A DNA stretch of 64,000 nt from Phytophthora colocasiae. Taxonomy: Eukaryota; Oomycota; Peronosporomycetes; Peronosporales; Peronosporaceae. Position 1 is the stretch's first letter. The number at the start of each line of letters is the position of its first letter. Positions 47,371-59,811 of the stretch are shown here, piece by piece. The translations under genes were made by a program, and so were the position numbers. The notes beneath the pieces were generated by a model. It was not told the DNA's origin, searched no databases, and saw only the letters and a program-made list of their open reading frames with translations. The stretch spans positions 1 to 64,000 of the forward strand of contig JAGKQI010000003.1 in NCBI GenBank assembly GCA_018806915.1. Reading direction: 5' to 3'.

Positions 47371-48056
47371 TGTGGAGGAGCGAATCTACCAACATCTCGC
47401 TGAGGCTGATCCCGATCGCCACTTGCGCCCAGACACCGACTAACGGAGGGTATCCCCGATGATCCGCGATCTAGCTGTGTGTAGTTTCACCTTGTGTACC
47501 CGTCGGTAGGCAAGTTACGCTCTTCCAGGTGACTTCTGAAGGTGTTCTGTAGGTTGTGAAGAATGTCTTGCCGGACGCAGGGTTTTGAGGTAGCGTGGGT
47601 ATACTTCACTCCACCTCGGGGTAGTTGATCCGGGTCGTAGGCGAGTTCTCGAGCCTTGATTCGGGTGCCTGGTTCTTGATCCAGGTCTTCCAATAATCCA
47701 ATGTTAGGGATCTGATCCCTTCTTTGACGATGCTTGCCGCTTCCTATAGCGAGGATCTTGAGGGGGTGAGATTCGACGGGATCGTCAGGCCAAGCAGCCA
47801 ATTCCTTCCGATCCGGGGTTCGCACCTAAAGGATAGATCACTAGATAGCCCAACACTGGCTAATATATTATCCACTCTTAACCGCCACAATAGATTTTAT
47901 CTACTTACCTCCTTGATGCTTGTAGGGCCAATGTAGTTCCCGGTTCCATGCTTGACGGAAGGCAATTGTGAGGTTCAGAGCTAATTCGATTCTGCTTACA
48001 GTTATTCCTACTTCTACTAGTGCCATCTTGATTTACTCTCCTACGATCACCTGACA
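47371..48056. repeat. LTR-like dispersed repeat, copy 2
   Basis: Longer than copy 1. Begins TGTGGAGGAGCG and ends near CACCTGACA, so either strand has TG...CA ends as LTRs do. The right part (47905-48050) is shared with copy 3. It lies next to the minus-strand gag-PR-RT remnant and could be that element's LTR. Confidence 0.6.
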
Positions 48057-48689
48057 CCTGGCTACACAGCCGCATTTCCGATCTGCGATCCCGATATTAT
48101 CTAACCCTCGATCGTGATTACGAACTGAGATCCTGATCGGAATCCTAAGTTGACATCCGAATTGTGATCTCAAAATCCTCTTGGATCCCACACCTGCTTA
48201 GCCGAACTTGAACCACCATGATGTCATCGCCCCTGATCGTTAGTTAGTACGGTATTGTCCGCCGGGGTCTTGGTCCGGACCGCTCCGGATCCTGACGTCC
48301 TTGGTGACGTCCTGTGGCGAGATCACCGTCGATTAGGGCTGGTCGGGGCAGCCTGACCTGTTACGCTTTTGATCTCCAACATCCGTATCATGATCTCCAC
48401 CGAAAAACATCTTCATCTCCTGGCGCTGGTATACCTAGTCAGACTGGCGTGTGGGGCTCCTGTAGCACTTAGTCCCACTTAGTCAAGTCTTCGTCCATCT
48501 TTCAGCTGGCGAGACTTAGGCGATAGCTAGCCCAGATCTGTCCATGATCTATCGCACGCTTGATCTTGGACCGTCGACCTGGCATCTTAGCTCGCCAGTA
48601 AACCTTGTCGCTCGACCCGACATTTTCTTGTGCTGATTCTTATTCGCGCTTCACCACATAAATCAATCGATCTTGGCATCCGTGCCAGC
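48057..48689. other. Unassigned stretch
   Basis: Rich in GATC/CGATC-containing short repeats (TGATCTCC, CGATCCCG). No gene seen. May be untranslated sequence of the adjacent retroelement. Confidence 0.35.
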
Positions 48690-50587
48690 GGACAAATACA
48701 ACGCAATAGGGGTGAGGGTATATCACACTCCCGTATCAGGATCTGGTACTATCCATCCGCCAGATCCAGCGCGCTGTACAGCGTGCGGCCCGCCATGTTG
48801 TTCAACAACACATCCTTGGGAGGAAACGGCGTCTGTTCTGGCACAGTCGTGCTATTTAGCTTGAACAAGACGCCACTTCCCATTCAGCTTGCGAACGCAG
48901 AAGGTTGGTGTCCGGTGCGTAAGCTTCGACTCCCGCACCACTCCCGTTTTCGCCTTCGCGGCGAAGAACGCATCAATGACGGCGCTCTGCTCTCGGGGAA
49001 GCGTCCATTGACGCGTGACACAAAACTTTGTGTCTGGCACGAGATCAATCTTGTGCTTGATCCCTCGGTCTTGAGGAAGCTTTGAGGTGAAGTTTTCGAC
49101 ATCACGTCCTCAAACTCCTTCATGAAAGGATACAACGGATCCTTTGGATTCTTCAAAGTATCGGAGCCTGTGAGTGACGCGCGCTGGTTCCGGAACTCTT
49201 CCAGGACTATGCGTCAAACCTAGAGGAGGAGTTCAACTCCTCTGGAGTGGGACCCGGTCTAAGGATAACTATCTCCTCCATTGCGACTTCCTCGAGGTTC
49301 AATAGCTCTGATACCTCAGGCAGGGCCAACTCGATGGCCCCCGCCTTTGGTCACGCCGTCAAATATATGATTGTACTATTCGACACGCCCGTGAACCAGG
49401 AGCCTTGAGTTCGTGCTCTAAGTCCTCATGGTGTTCTTCGGGATAGAATCCCACCAATCCCGGCTTACGGCCATGGTGTGGGGCTAACTTGCCCATGCCC
49501 GGTGATGCCGCTACTTCGGCATCGCGGGCCTTCATGGCTCCATGCAGAACTCTTTCATCCGCTTGTGGACCTAAGTTACCCACCTGGTTAGTGCCCTCAG
49601 GCGCTACCACAGTCACAGCCGCGACTTCGTACGTGGGGTCCTGCTGTCATTGCTGACCCACACGTAGGACTAGGGTATCCGCCTGTTGACCTGTACACTG
49701 CCGCGTTCTGGCGGTTATAGCGAACACCCTTAGTCCTGACAGAGGTGGGAACATGAGTCACCAAGGCACGGTCAGAGACCACAGGCCGGCTATCCCCAGT
49801 GGCTTTGTAGCGCCAATTATTTCTTAAGCTACGGCATCCTTAGGATCAAGTCGTTCTTGTCCGCCTCGAGGACAGTAAATGACTCCACGCTGTCGAAGTC
49901 TTCGAACTTCACCTTCAGGTCCACTTGGATCTTTGGTACTTCCACCACCACCACCACCGTAACATCGGTTAGTCGTACGGCGACTAGCCCATTCCCTCAC
50001 TATCTCGTAGAGCGTCCTCAAACTTGCCGCGGATCGTCGCGACTGTTTATCAGCGAACAAAGTACTTGCTCGCCCCAGAATCTATCAAGCCTCTAAAGAG
50101 GTTCTTAAACCCCCGTACATTCGCGTGTACCTCCAGCAGCCCACCGCTGCCCTTTTCCGCTTAAAAACTTTGAAGACTCTCTGGGGCTAATTCTCCACTG
50201 CATGTGCCTCCTGCACCACCCGCATGTGGACTTAGTGTTTTCCCAGTTGAGCGTCCTGCCCCTACTGGTCCTCGGCGCCCCCCTGACCATTGGTTGCTGG
50301 CTTCGTCCAGCGGTCTTTCGAGCCGTAGAGCTGGGAATATCTCTTCCAGTGCCCTTTAGACAGGCAGACACGTGCGATGTGTCCGAAACGCACGCACTCA
50401 AAACATTGAACGTGTCTCGGCTCGGCGAGTCCGAAATCCATAGGAGCTGGTCCATTACCGGCTCCATTTCCAGGAGCGCTGGTCGACGTCGTCGTCGGCC
50501 CACCATACAGAGGCAAAGGTTTAAGCCTGTGTATGGCTGTACCCCCTCAAGGGGAAGGGGAACTTTACCAACGATGTTTTGAGACAA
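48690..50587 (-). pseudogene. Gypsy gag-protease-RT remnant
   Basis: Read leftward: a CCHC knuckle CFECVRFGHIARVC (about 50364-50405), a protease with LIDSGASKYFVR (about 50055-50090) and, further on, VKFEDFDSVESFTVLEADKN and LIL (about 49845-49925), then RT start motifs SKLTHRTPTFCVRKLNGKWR (about 48864-48925) and, after a frameshift, DVLLNNMAGRTLYSALDLAD (about 48770-48830). RT stops there, so the rest of pol is gone. The wording fits an oomycete Ty3/gypsy family different from elements A and B. Multiple frameshifts and stops. Confidence 0.7.
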
Positions 50588-51067
50588 TAACTATAATACT
50601 TTCCTTAGCAGAATATAAGCGCTGAAAAACCGCTCATTTCCTCTCCAGATGCAACAGCATTCTGTAGGTCTGTGCTTTGAGTAATGCCGAAGAAAAAACT
50701 ATGCACAGCTCCAGTAACATTTTTTTAAGTACGAGGGTGAGCAGAGAGTCGTGAGTCGTGACTCTGTTTTGCGTGTTGCCAAGCGAAATCGTCGGCAGTT
50801 GTAGCTACTTCATGTGAGCAAGAAGCTATTTCGTGGGTACTGCTGACAATGTACGAGAAGACAGTGGTAATTGCATCGTACATGATTTCACGCGAGCTGA
50901 TCCTGTTGATCGCCCGCCTAATCTTTTTGCTGTAACGCAACTAAAACTCGATCAGACCCGTCAGATGGGATCCGAAACGCGCCGGGCAGGGCAATACCCC
51001 GGAGTTATATGTTCTAGCGTGTGTAAGACCGGAGCTGAGGAAGATCCAAGATAAACCTCAACAATTA
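50588..51067. other. Unassigned stretch
   Basis: No gene supported. Contains AGAGTCGTGAGTCGTGACTCT (50747-50767), a small imperfect inverted repeat. Confidence 0.35.
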
Positions 51068-52586
51068 ATGACCACTTTATCTCAGGAATCAGCTATACCT
51101 TCCAGAAAATCAGAAAGCAAGTTACTAGTGATTTCTGAAGACACCAATCCGATACCAGACGACACGTTGTCATTCAGATTAAAGGCTGGTGAATGCTACG
51201 GCTGGTGGGAAGATCTCTGGATGAATCCACGCAGACGGAAGATCGCTGCTGTGGTGCAGTGATGCAAGGCTTAGACGCCAGTGTGGATACTAGGGGTCAG
51301 GAGATGTGTGTCGCACAGCGGTTCTGGTGAAGCCTTTGTCAGTGCGAATGACGACACACCAGATTCGGAATCAGATTTCAGACTTCCTAATCGCTTGGAG
51401 ACGTTTTGGACCTGATGGACGAGTCTTGGGATATGCCTGTGGAGAAATGACGAGTGGAATTCGAGCGATTTATGCGTCTATCGAGTGAAGAACTGGACCT
51501 GGAACCAGGTGTTTACATGCGGGAAGGTACAGAACTCCTCGCTCAGTTACGTTATGCTACCAGAGCTTGAGAAACTGACACTAGAGTGTGACATCGATAG
51601 TGCCGATGTTGGAGAACTAAAGAAGACGACACCAGAGATGGAGAGGAACCTACGTGACATTCTGAAGCATCACAGGAATATGTTTTTGAGAGATGGTGAT
51701 TCTGCACTCGCATCGGCAAGGGACGGGTCTGTGATCTGGATGTAGGCGATGCTAAGCCGGTAGCCCAGCGTCCGACGTCTGTTGCCTCTTACCTCATGCT
51801 GAAAATGTACGAGCTTACAAAGAAACAGCTGGAAAACGGTCTCATTGAATACTCCAATTCGCCGTGGGTATCTCCTATTATGATTTTTCTGAAGAAGAAC
51901 AGTGTTGACATACGAATGTGTATGGACTATGGTATTGCGAATGGTTTCATACAACAGTCGCGTTATCCGTTACCGCGAATTGATAATCTCCTGATTGCGT
52001 TTGAGGCTGCGATGTGGCTCATGAGTTTGGATATGGCTATCAAAATGACGAAGTATGCACGCCTGATATCAGGCTTTATCTGCCCACTCGGACACTTCCA
52101 GTGGATGAGGACACCCTTCCAGTCTGAAGAACGTTCCTCTCGTATATCAGGTCATGCTTGATAACTGCCTTTGGAAATTTGCTAGGTAGTCACCATAAGA
52201 AGAGGCCGATGTTGATGCAGATGTCCTAAACTTTCTGCAATTCAAGCTTCAATACTTTGAATACCAATCTTCATGCTCTGAAATCTGCACGCCGGTATCA
52301 GAGATGTCGGCCCTTACAAACCAGATGACAGTCTTCCAGAGGAACATTCCTGTCCCGACGTCTATGGGTTCTGTGCTAGGAAGGAGTTCTTGCATCGATG
52401 ACATCGCAGAAGGTGTGCCGACGTGGGATCAACTCTGTGACGACCGGAATAACCTGCTTTTCAGACTTCGTTATTAGAATCTCTGTGAGTTTACCTAAGA
52501 GCGAATTTGGGGAGCCATGGATTCTGTACTTGTCCCACGAAATCAATGCTAAATCTTTGAGAGCCACGCCAAGATCATCAAAAAAA
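51068..52586 (+). pseudogene. Gypsy protease-RT remnant, left half
   Basis: Decayed pol of a third gypsy family, interrupted on its right by the piggyBac element. Pieces in order: FRLKAGECYGWWED (51172-51213), LPELEKLTLECDIDSADVGE (51561-51620), the RT core YELTKKQLENGLIEYSNSPW (51808-51867) through MCMDYGIANGFIQQSRYPLP and MWLMSLDMA, then LNFLQFKLQ (about 52229). Many stops and frameshifts. The same reading resumes beyond 56608. Confidence 0.65.
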
Positions 52587-52590
52587 TTAA

Positions 52591-55500
52591 CCCCTTGCTC
52601 GCGGCAGCTTTTGAACGTATTATGTTGTTCAGAACAACATAACTGGACTTGGATTGAGTATGGCTGTAATTCCGCAAAACCGAACAGTCCACCGAAAGGA
52701 CAATCTGGTTTACTCTGATTGGTGTCACGTGGACATCTTCGCCAACATTATTGGCTGCTCAAAGCATATGCTTCACATAGAAATTGAAAAAAAATGAATC
52801 GTAGAGAAGTCAAACTTCGGTTCCCTTCAACCCTTCGCAATGCCACTCATTCAGTTTTCAGGCGCTCAATCGCACACTTCTCCGCCATGGGCATCAAGAC
52901 GGTGTGGCCACTACTGAGGAAGGACAAGTGGACGGCTAAGCCTCCGACCGGCCTCGACGTCCAGTACGTGCGCACAGCTATAGCTGGAAAATATCTGGTA
53001 TAATATGATCGTTCCTACGCAAATGTTAGCTTTGACTACGTGAAACCGGGCTGTAACCGCAAAACTGGCACTAGAGGCGTCGATTATTTCAATTGCGAGG
53101 ATGAGTTTCTCGCGTATGTACGCAACGATAAAGATCTTTGCGCTCGGCATGGCATTTCGAATGTAGTTGTGCGATCACGGGCCGCGCAAGCACCTGGTAC
53201 GTGCTCTTTATCATAGCGATTTTCATCGTCTAACTCTAATCTCTCGCAGATTCAACCGGTTTGTCGTCAAGGACACCTGAACGGACCAAGCGAAGTTCTC
53301 CACAAGTACATGCTGACACGCCTGCCGAAAGCACTGCAAAAAAACGAGCAAAGAAGTCTAGTGCCCCTGTGAAGAAGCAATCAAAGGCTCCAAAGAAGAA
53401 AAAGGTGACAAAAAACAACTTGTGGAGACTGCAGCGCGTCGCAGACAAGAGCTGGCTAGATTCGACAAGGTCTGGGGAGAGTAAAACGCTACAGGTAGTA
53501 TGTATGGTGTTGTAGTAACATTTAGGTACATTACTGACACTTGTTCATGAAGCTGCTGATGGTACCCCTGTTAGACAACCTCTCGCACAGGCAAATTTAC
53601 CAGCCCAGAAAAATAGCCCCGCGGAAGGTATAATTTTTCTCATTTATGCTGACATTTATGTATGCTGACGGTAACCGTTTACGATACATAACAGATGCTG
53701 ACAGTACAAGCATTAGCGAAAACACACCCGCATCGGAAGGTATAATAAACTGGGCTTATGCTGACATCAGTGCGTAAGCTGACACGGTGTGGATTAACTT
53801 CAAAGGTTATGCTGACGGTGATGACCGCGACTATCCCCACAACGATGTTGCTTCGTGCGAGAATAACGATGTCCGTGGTAGTACTGGATGCCGACAACCC
53901 GGTACTAATCAAGACAGTGGTGAGGCACGTGCGAATACCAAACAGCTGACTTCACAGAGCGCTAGTGATGGGTCTACTGACGGTAATCGCGATGGAGACA
54001 GGGTGGCAGATGACACTGGTGATGAGGACTACGAGTTGGAAGATGATCAAGACGATAGCGAAGAAGAGGAGAAGACCACCGGGTCGCCTGCACGCACTGT
54101 TGATCGCCGCCAACACCATTCCGTGTCATCAAGACAAACGCGGCTTGAAGTAACGGACGCACTTGACTCAATCTTGTGTTGGACAGAGGCAACTCATTTC
54201 TGAGTCTGATGGCGAAGATATGACAGAACGTGGCTGGTATCGACTTCCTGAAAACGCTACTGTAGACATTCCAAATGACCGCGATGTCGATAGGATGTAT
54301 GAAGGGTATTGCGGGCCGTCTGAAGGTGTCATCGATGCTTCCACAACTTCAATTGATCTGTTCTACTATTTCCTGCCGAAGGCATTGTGGCGTCAGATTG
54401 CCAGCCAGACAAACCTGTACTGGGAGCAAACACTGGAGGCGAGATTGACTGAAGCCGTCGAGAAAGAGGCCAAGATTACCCACCGAAGACAGCGCAGTAG
54501 AGCAAAGTTGCGCAGAAACCTGATGAAATTTGAGAAGGTGTTGCCACATGAAGTTGTACAGTGGATCGGTCTTATGCTGGCGCATACACTGCACCCTTGC
54601 AAGCGCTTCGAGCTACACTGGACTACACAGGAGAATGGGGTTCTGCCGCTTGAAACTTTTGGCAGAGGCATGTCTCGAGATCGATTCCGAGAAGTCACGT
54701 GATTTCTTCACTTTACCGATAATACTGCCCCGGCAGCAGCTAAAGATCGGGCCTGGAAAATCCGTTCCGTCCTAAGTACTCTCGAGAAAACGTTCAAGGA
54801 ATGCTACGTATTTGAGTCTCGCGTCGCAATTGACGAGGGGATGTTGCCGTCCCACAGTCGACGAAACCCAACGAGAACCTACATGAAGGCCAAACCTCAC
54901 AAATGGGGCTCAATGGTGTTGATATTGTGCTAGCAGGGTTGAGATAGATATCGGCAGAAAAGATGATGCCGAGGGATCTCAGTCGATGGATACTAAAAAT
55001 GGACCTGCTGCTGTGATTCGAAACATTGCTTGCGTCTTCCGAGGATTGCCGTACGAAGGGAGACGGCTTAATATTGCTGATCGTTACTACACATCAATTC
55101 CACTTGCACAGCAGTTGAGGACAATGGGATTCAAATTCGTCGGCACGATTCAAACGAATCGAAAAGGGTGGTGTAAACTGGTAGAGTGGCCAAAGAAGAA
55201 GCGTCCTGCCGCCGTTCCACGGGGAACTTTCCGAATGGCGGTTGCAGCTTCGGATCCGGGGTTGGTTGCATTGGGGTGGGCTGACAACAACGTTGTCTAC
55301 TTTTTAGCATCTCATGTGAGTGCTGAGCACACAACCGCCCAGCGTCGTGAGAAGAACGATGTGTTGTCGACGATACCGTGTCCAGCGCTTGTTGCGGAGT
55401 ATCAACGCTATATGGGGGGCGTTGACCGTCACGACCAGCTTCGCCTGCAATCGTACTCTATACAGCTGTCTACCAGGTACTATGTTGACCCTGACTATCA

Positions 55501-56604
55501 CATTATGCTGTTCGTGCGCAATGTCAACTTACGGATGTAACGATATGCTGTTCGTGCAGGTTTACGAAGTACTACAAAAACCTTTTGGTGGGTCTTGTAG
55601 ACATGGCCGTAGTCAACGCCTACATTATCCACAAGTCGACACGGGATACAGAGGAGAAGAATAGGCACTATATTTTTCTGTCAAAGCTGCACCAGCAGCT
55701 GATCGAACTGTCAGAGGACAATTTTACCCAAACAACTACAGCATCACGGTCAAAGCCCCGAAGAGTGGGTAAGGAAGTACCTGCTGCGGTTGGTAGCGAG
55801 CCCAACCTCGTATTGACACTGGCAAAGCGCGCAAATGAAGGGGTTTCGCGCACACGTCAGCGTGGCTGTAAGGTTTGCTCATACTATAAACCTAAGGACA
55901 AGAAGGGGCCACAGCTCTGCCCGACGTGCACGGTAAAGATGGAGGGGTTGATTCCGCTATGTAATACGGTTCGCGGGTACCCTGGAAATGATGGCCTGAC
56001 TTGCTCACAAATATGGCATCTCGTCTGGCAAAATGGAGAGTTTGCGCCGCAAGAGTGCCGGATTCGACCCCGCAAAGTAGTCGAGGAGTAGTCTAATGAC
56101 AGTCAATACATATGTAGAATTCATAAGTACAGTGATATGTTAGTCTTGGCACTCGTTTGCGATAAACTGTAGCGGTTTCACGGACTTACACTGCTCTTAT
56201 TATCGTCGTGGAGCCCCACTTGGCGCGGTAAAAGGTTTCTTAGGCTTCCAGTGTTACACAGTCATGCGCACCTTGTCGCCCAAGCGACGGCGTCGTCTCG
56301 CAGAGGCAGCGACGTCCTGTGAAACACTGATTCCCTGGTCCGCTTCACCAAGTTTCTGAAAATGCCGCCTTTTCTACGACAGCGACCAAATGAGTTTAAT
56401 TGGGTAAAATAGACGTCGTAGTTACACTACACGTTTTTGCGAGGATTATTACCGAGGAGCTTAGCTACAAGGTGTGTGTGCAAAAAATCCATTTTTTCAT
56501 ATGAATTCAGTATACCATGTTGAATCACATACTATTATTATGCTGTTCTGAACAACATACGGCTATTTCCTATGGTGTTCCCGTCAACATCCGCGGTCAA
56601 GGGG
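52591..56604 (+). mobile_element. piggyBac-family transposon, complete ends
   Basis: Flanked by TTAA on both sides (52587-52590 and 56605-56608), the hallmark target duplication of piggyBac. The terminal inverted repeats start CCCCTTGCTCGCGG on the left and CCCCTTGACCGCGG (reverse complement) on the right. Just inside each end is a palindrome around GTTGTTC...GAACAAC (52620-52642 perfect; 56539-56560 imperfect). Length 4014 bp. The transposase gene fills most of it. It is inserted in the RT part of an older gypsy element. Confidence 0.9.
52794..56091 (+). pseudogene. piggyBac-type transposase, multi-exon, broken
   Basis: DDE transposase (DDE_Tnp_1_7 type). ATG at 52794, with a better context at 52887 (GCCATGG). 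Likely introns: 52964-53029, 53197-53249 and 55477-55559, plus short ones beginning GTATAAT near 53629 and 53739. A Lys-rich region (about 53330-53410) and an acidic region (54028-54075) precede the catalytic core. Catalytic Asp candidates: IDEGMLPS (about 54830), NIADRYYTS (about 55072), GVDRHDQLR (about 55419). A Cys-rich C-terminal finger follows (CKVCSYY...CPTC). Damage: frame change near 54170, a stop near 54700, and a stop plus apparent deletion near 54930, after HKWGSMVLILC. Not functional as written. Confidence 0.85.
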
Positions 56605-56608
56605 TTAA

Positions 56609-57197
56609 GCAATTGCCGTTGCCGGGGGAGCCCAGAGTTGCATGGGAAGTCGCAATTACTACAACAAGTTTTGTTTTAGATTCAGTTTATAGATTCGGTT
56701 ATTGCCGCTGCATTATACGAGCTAACAGACGAACCGATCCGCGCTGGACGAGAACTGGCTCGTGTCAAGGAAGCGTTCGAGCTTCTGAAACGCAAGATAG
56801 CCTCTACTCCAGACACCTGGACCGAACCATCCTGGAAGCTCGAGGATTCCCCCTGAAGGATGGTACAGTGAATGATTCGGATTATTGTGGTCTGCTTTAC
56901 GGTTTGAAGATGGCACTGCAATATGGAATAGATGGGCACGTAGTTGTTGGGGATTCACGTATCACCATACAGCAGGCTCAGGGACTGATCAACTGGAACC
57001 AACCAAATCTACAGCGAAGATTGGCAGAGTTCGAATCTCTGAAAACCAAATTCCAGACTCTGAAGTTAGTACATTTGAAGCGCGAATTCAACCAAGCGGC
57101 AGATTTCTTAACCTCGAAGACTCTGACACTTAGGGAAGCTTGGAAGGTACAAGATGCTGATGAGCTTGCAACCTACAACTGGTGTCTAAAGCTGTAA
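56609..57197 (+). pseudogene. Gypsy RNase H remnant, right half
   Basis: Continues the retroelement interrupted at 52590. Pieces: SRNYYNKF (about 56655), AALYELTDEPIRAGRELARV and KEAFELLKRKIASTP (about 56709-56810, a frame distinct from the following one), then a long frame to 57197 with VVVGDSRITIQQAQGL and LKREFNQAADFLTSKTLTL, typical of the RNase H region of Phytophthora gypsy polyproteins as I recall them. Confidence 0.65.
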
Positions 57198-57822
57198 CGG
57201 GGTTTCACGTACAAGTGGCTACACCACTTGTAACTCTAACGGTTAGGATAACTGTTAGAGGTTTGACATGGGTCTCAAACAAACCTGGGTGTGCTGTACA
57301 CACCAATGGCTACATGAGCGAACCACATCATTGGGTGGTTCGCGTGCATTTGTGCATGTTAGTGGTAGAAGGTAACGGATTTCTACCTATCAATGTTCTA
57401 CACAGAAGCAGTTGGCGGATTCTTTAGAAATAGATTAAACAGTCTTAGGAGGTTCCATAATTGGCTTTGTGCCAAATTCAATAACAGTTCTCATTTGACG
57501 GTATTTTGCAGTTTAAATTGGTTTTATTTCATTTAATTATACTTACTGGAATAAGTATACTTAAATTAAGTCTATTTTAGTTGCACGCTTCCTCATACAC
57601 GTAAGCGCACGTGTACACCACCTAGTGGGTCTACGTAGACGCATTACAAAAGCCCATCAGAAGCTGACGAAGCCTTGCTTAGCTCTGGGAGCAGAAGTTC
57701 AGGAATCCGAAGTGCCGGGCTCTGAAAATCACAATATGACACCAGGGTCCACACCTCTGCCACGATCGGCTAAAGTATTGGTTGCTGGGATCTGCGCCCA
57801 CGTTCCGAATGACGCTGACTCG
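57198..57822. other. Unassigned AT-rich stretch
   Basis: Holds several short inverted repeats: ACAAGTGGctacACCACTTGT (57210-57231), TCTAACGGTTAGGATAACTGTTAGA (57235-57261) and ATACTTACTGGAATAAGTAT (57539-57558). No gene seen. Confidence 0.4.
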
Positions 57823-58684
57823 TGTGGTGGAGCGGATCCGGCCAAAGGCTTGTTGAGACCGACCGAGATCGCCACGTGCGACCAGACACCGACTAACGGA
57901 GGGGATCCCCGATGATCCGCGATCTAGCTGCGTGTAGTGTTCACCTTGTGTACACGTCGGTAGGCGGGTTACGCTCTTCCAGGTGACTTCTGAAGATGTC
58001 TTGGGACGAGAAGAATGTCTTGGGTGACGCAGGGGTGTGAGATAGCGTGGGAGTACTTCACTCTACCTCGGAGGGGTTGATCCTGGTCGTAGGCGAGTTC
58101 TCGAGCCTTGATCCGGTCGCCTGGTCTTCGATCCAGGTCTTCCAAAGATCCAATGTTGGGGATCTGATCCCTTCCTTTACGATGCTTGCCGCTACCTATA
58201 GCGGGGGTCTTGATGGGTTGAGAGTCGACGGGATCGTCAGGCCAAGCAGCCAATTCCTTTCGATCCGTAATAAGCACTTCAAGGATAAATCACTAGATAG
58301 GGTAAAACTGGCCAATATATTATCCAGTTATAACCTCTATGCTAGCTCTCTTCTCCTTACCTCCTTGATGCCAGTGGGCCAATGTAGTTTCCTATTCCGG
58401 TCTTGAGTGAAGGCACTTGTGAGGTCCAGAGCAAATTCGATTCCCGAGGGGTTGTTGAGATATCGAGAGATCCTCACAATAGCGTAAGGTAAGCCGGCCA
58501 AATCGGGGATCTGGTCTTAGCTGTGGCTAGGTATGTGAAGTGTAGGAACACTAAGGGGAGGCCGATATGCTATCCTCTTCCCTCGTCTTGATCACTTGCG
58601 CACTAGAGAGCAAATTCGATTCTGTTTACGGTTACTCCTATCTCTACCAGTCCCATCCTCAGCTGCTATCTTACGATCACCTGA
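57823..58684. repeat. LTR-like dispersed repeat, copy 3
   Basis: Same orientation as copies 1 and 2 but clearly diverged from them. Starts TGTGGTGGAGCGGATC; the right end is near ATCACCTGA. Has about 150 bp extra sequence (58450-58600) compared with copy 2. Confidence 0.6.
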
Positions 58685-59811
58685 TGTCCTGATGTGCAGT
58701 ATTCGTGCTTCATCACACTCGCCTGAAGACGACGATGCACGTAGACCCATAGGGCATTCAGAGCTTCAGGCAGAACGCTGGCGGCAATTCAAGGCACATC
58801 AGAACCAAAACCCGTTTGTGGTTGAACCCATGAAGTTTCAGAAAGGAAACGTGGCGCGCTTGGTATCGTTCGACCTCCGTGGGGGAAGATGCAGATGGAA
58901 TCCCTCCATCGTTTTAATGGGTGTAACCCTACCCCTACCGGCGACTTCTTCTGACCCCCTAACCCCAGTGGCGTAATCTTCCGTATCCGGACTGTTTACC
59001 AAAGGTCTGGTTGACAGTTTAGGGTGATGATCACCAGAAATCTGAATTGAAGTTGCTACTTCAGGGTGGGCGACCTCTTAAACGTGGGACAGTGTTGAAC
59101 GAAAGGTTCCTAATTCACCGGCCTGGAAGCATTGCACATCCTGGGAACTTTCTCGGCCCCTGTCGCGCTCCGCCTCCACGTCGTGCACCCGCTGTCGTAA
59201 GGTCTCCATTTACAAAATCCAGTCACACTTGAGCTCGTCTGCCCAACGTGCACGCTCGGCTTCGGCCTCGGCTTCCCGTTGTTACCAGCGGTCTGAGAGC
59301 TCAGTTTCCAGACGCTGTCTCTCGGAAACTTGTCTTTCAGAAGCTTGTACTTCAGACACTTGTCTGAAGATTCGACTGAGGGTTCGGGTATTTTTGGCGG
59401 TTTCCTTCAACAATGGATCCTCAAAGTGGCCCGTCTCAGGATCGACACTCTGGACCGACTCACGCAGTGCCAACCAGAGGAAGTACTCCCGGGCGCAATG
59501 GAGAAGAAGAATGGATGGTTCGGCCGGAACGCAAGCGATGCCGAGTGGTGCGATATCAAGACGAGTATCCAGGCACGCAGCGTGGAGAATTCAACCTGGA
59601 TGATTTTGAAGCAGAGTATGACTCGCTCTACTGTCTCCATACCGAGGATGACGACGGCGAAGACGCGATGTCATATGACGAAGTCATGCAGAGCCGGTGG
59701 TGATGAGGAGTCTGAGGAAGGCAGCGATGTGGTTGAGACCCAAGATGTTATTGACTTGTGTTCTGAGTCGGCGATCTCCGGGAAGTCCGTGGGAGAAGTG
59801 AACGGACTTGA
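58685..59811. other. Decayed coding traces, no firm gene
   Basis: Minus strand 59040-59473 reads as a possible coiled coil (RRAEAEAERARWADEL-like wording, with stops). Plus strand 59413-59703 is a 96-codon ATG frame ending EDAMSYDEVMQSRW, which resembles the linker just before RT in Ty1/copia polyproteins. Neither is strong. In the re-inverted order this stretch would lie just beyond the last array unit. Confidence 0.3.

Noticed and set aside
49824..50060. 78-codon minus-strand frame with a Gly run
   Set aside because: It is the wrong frame of the protease remnant; the Asp-Ser-Gly motif and downstream strand read in the neighbouring frame.
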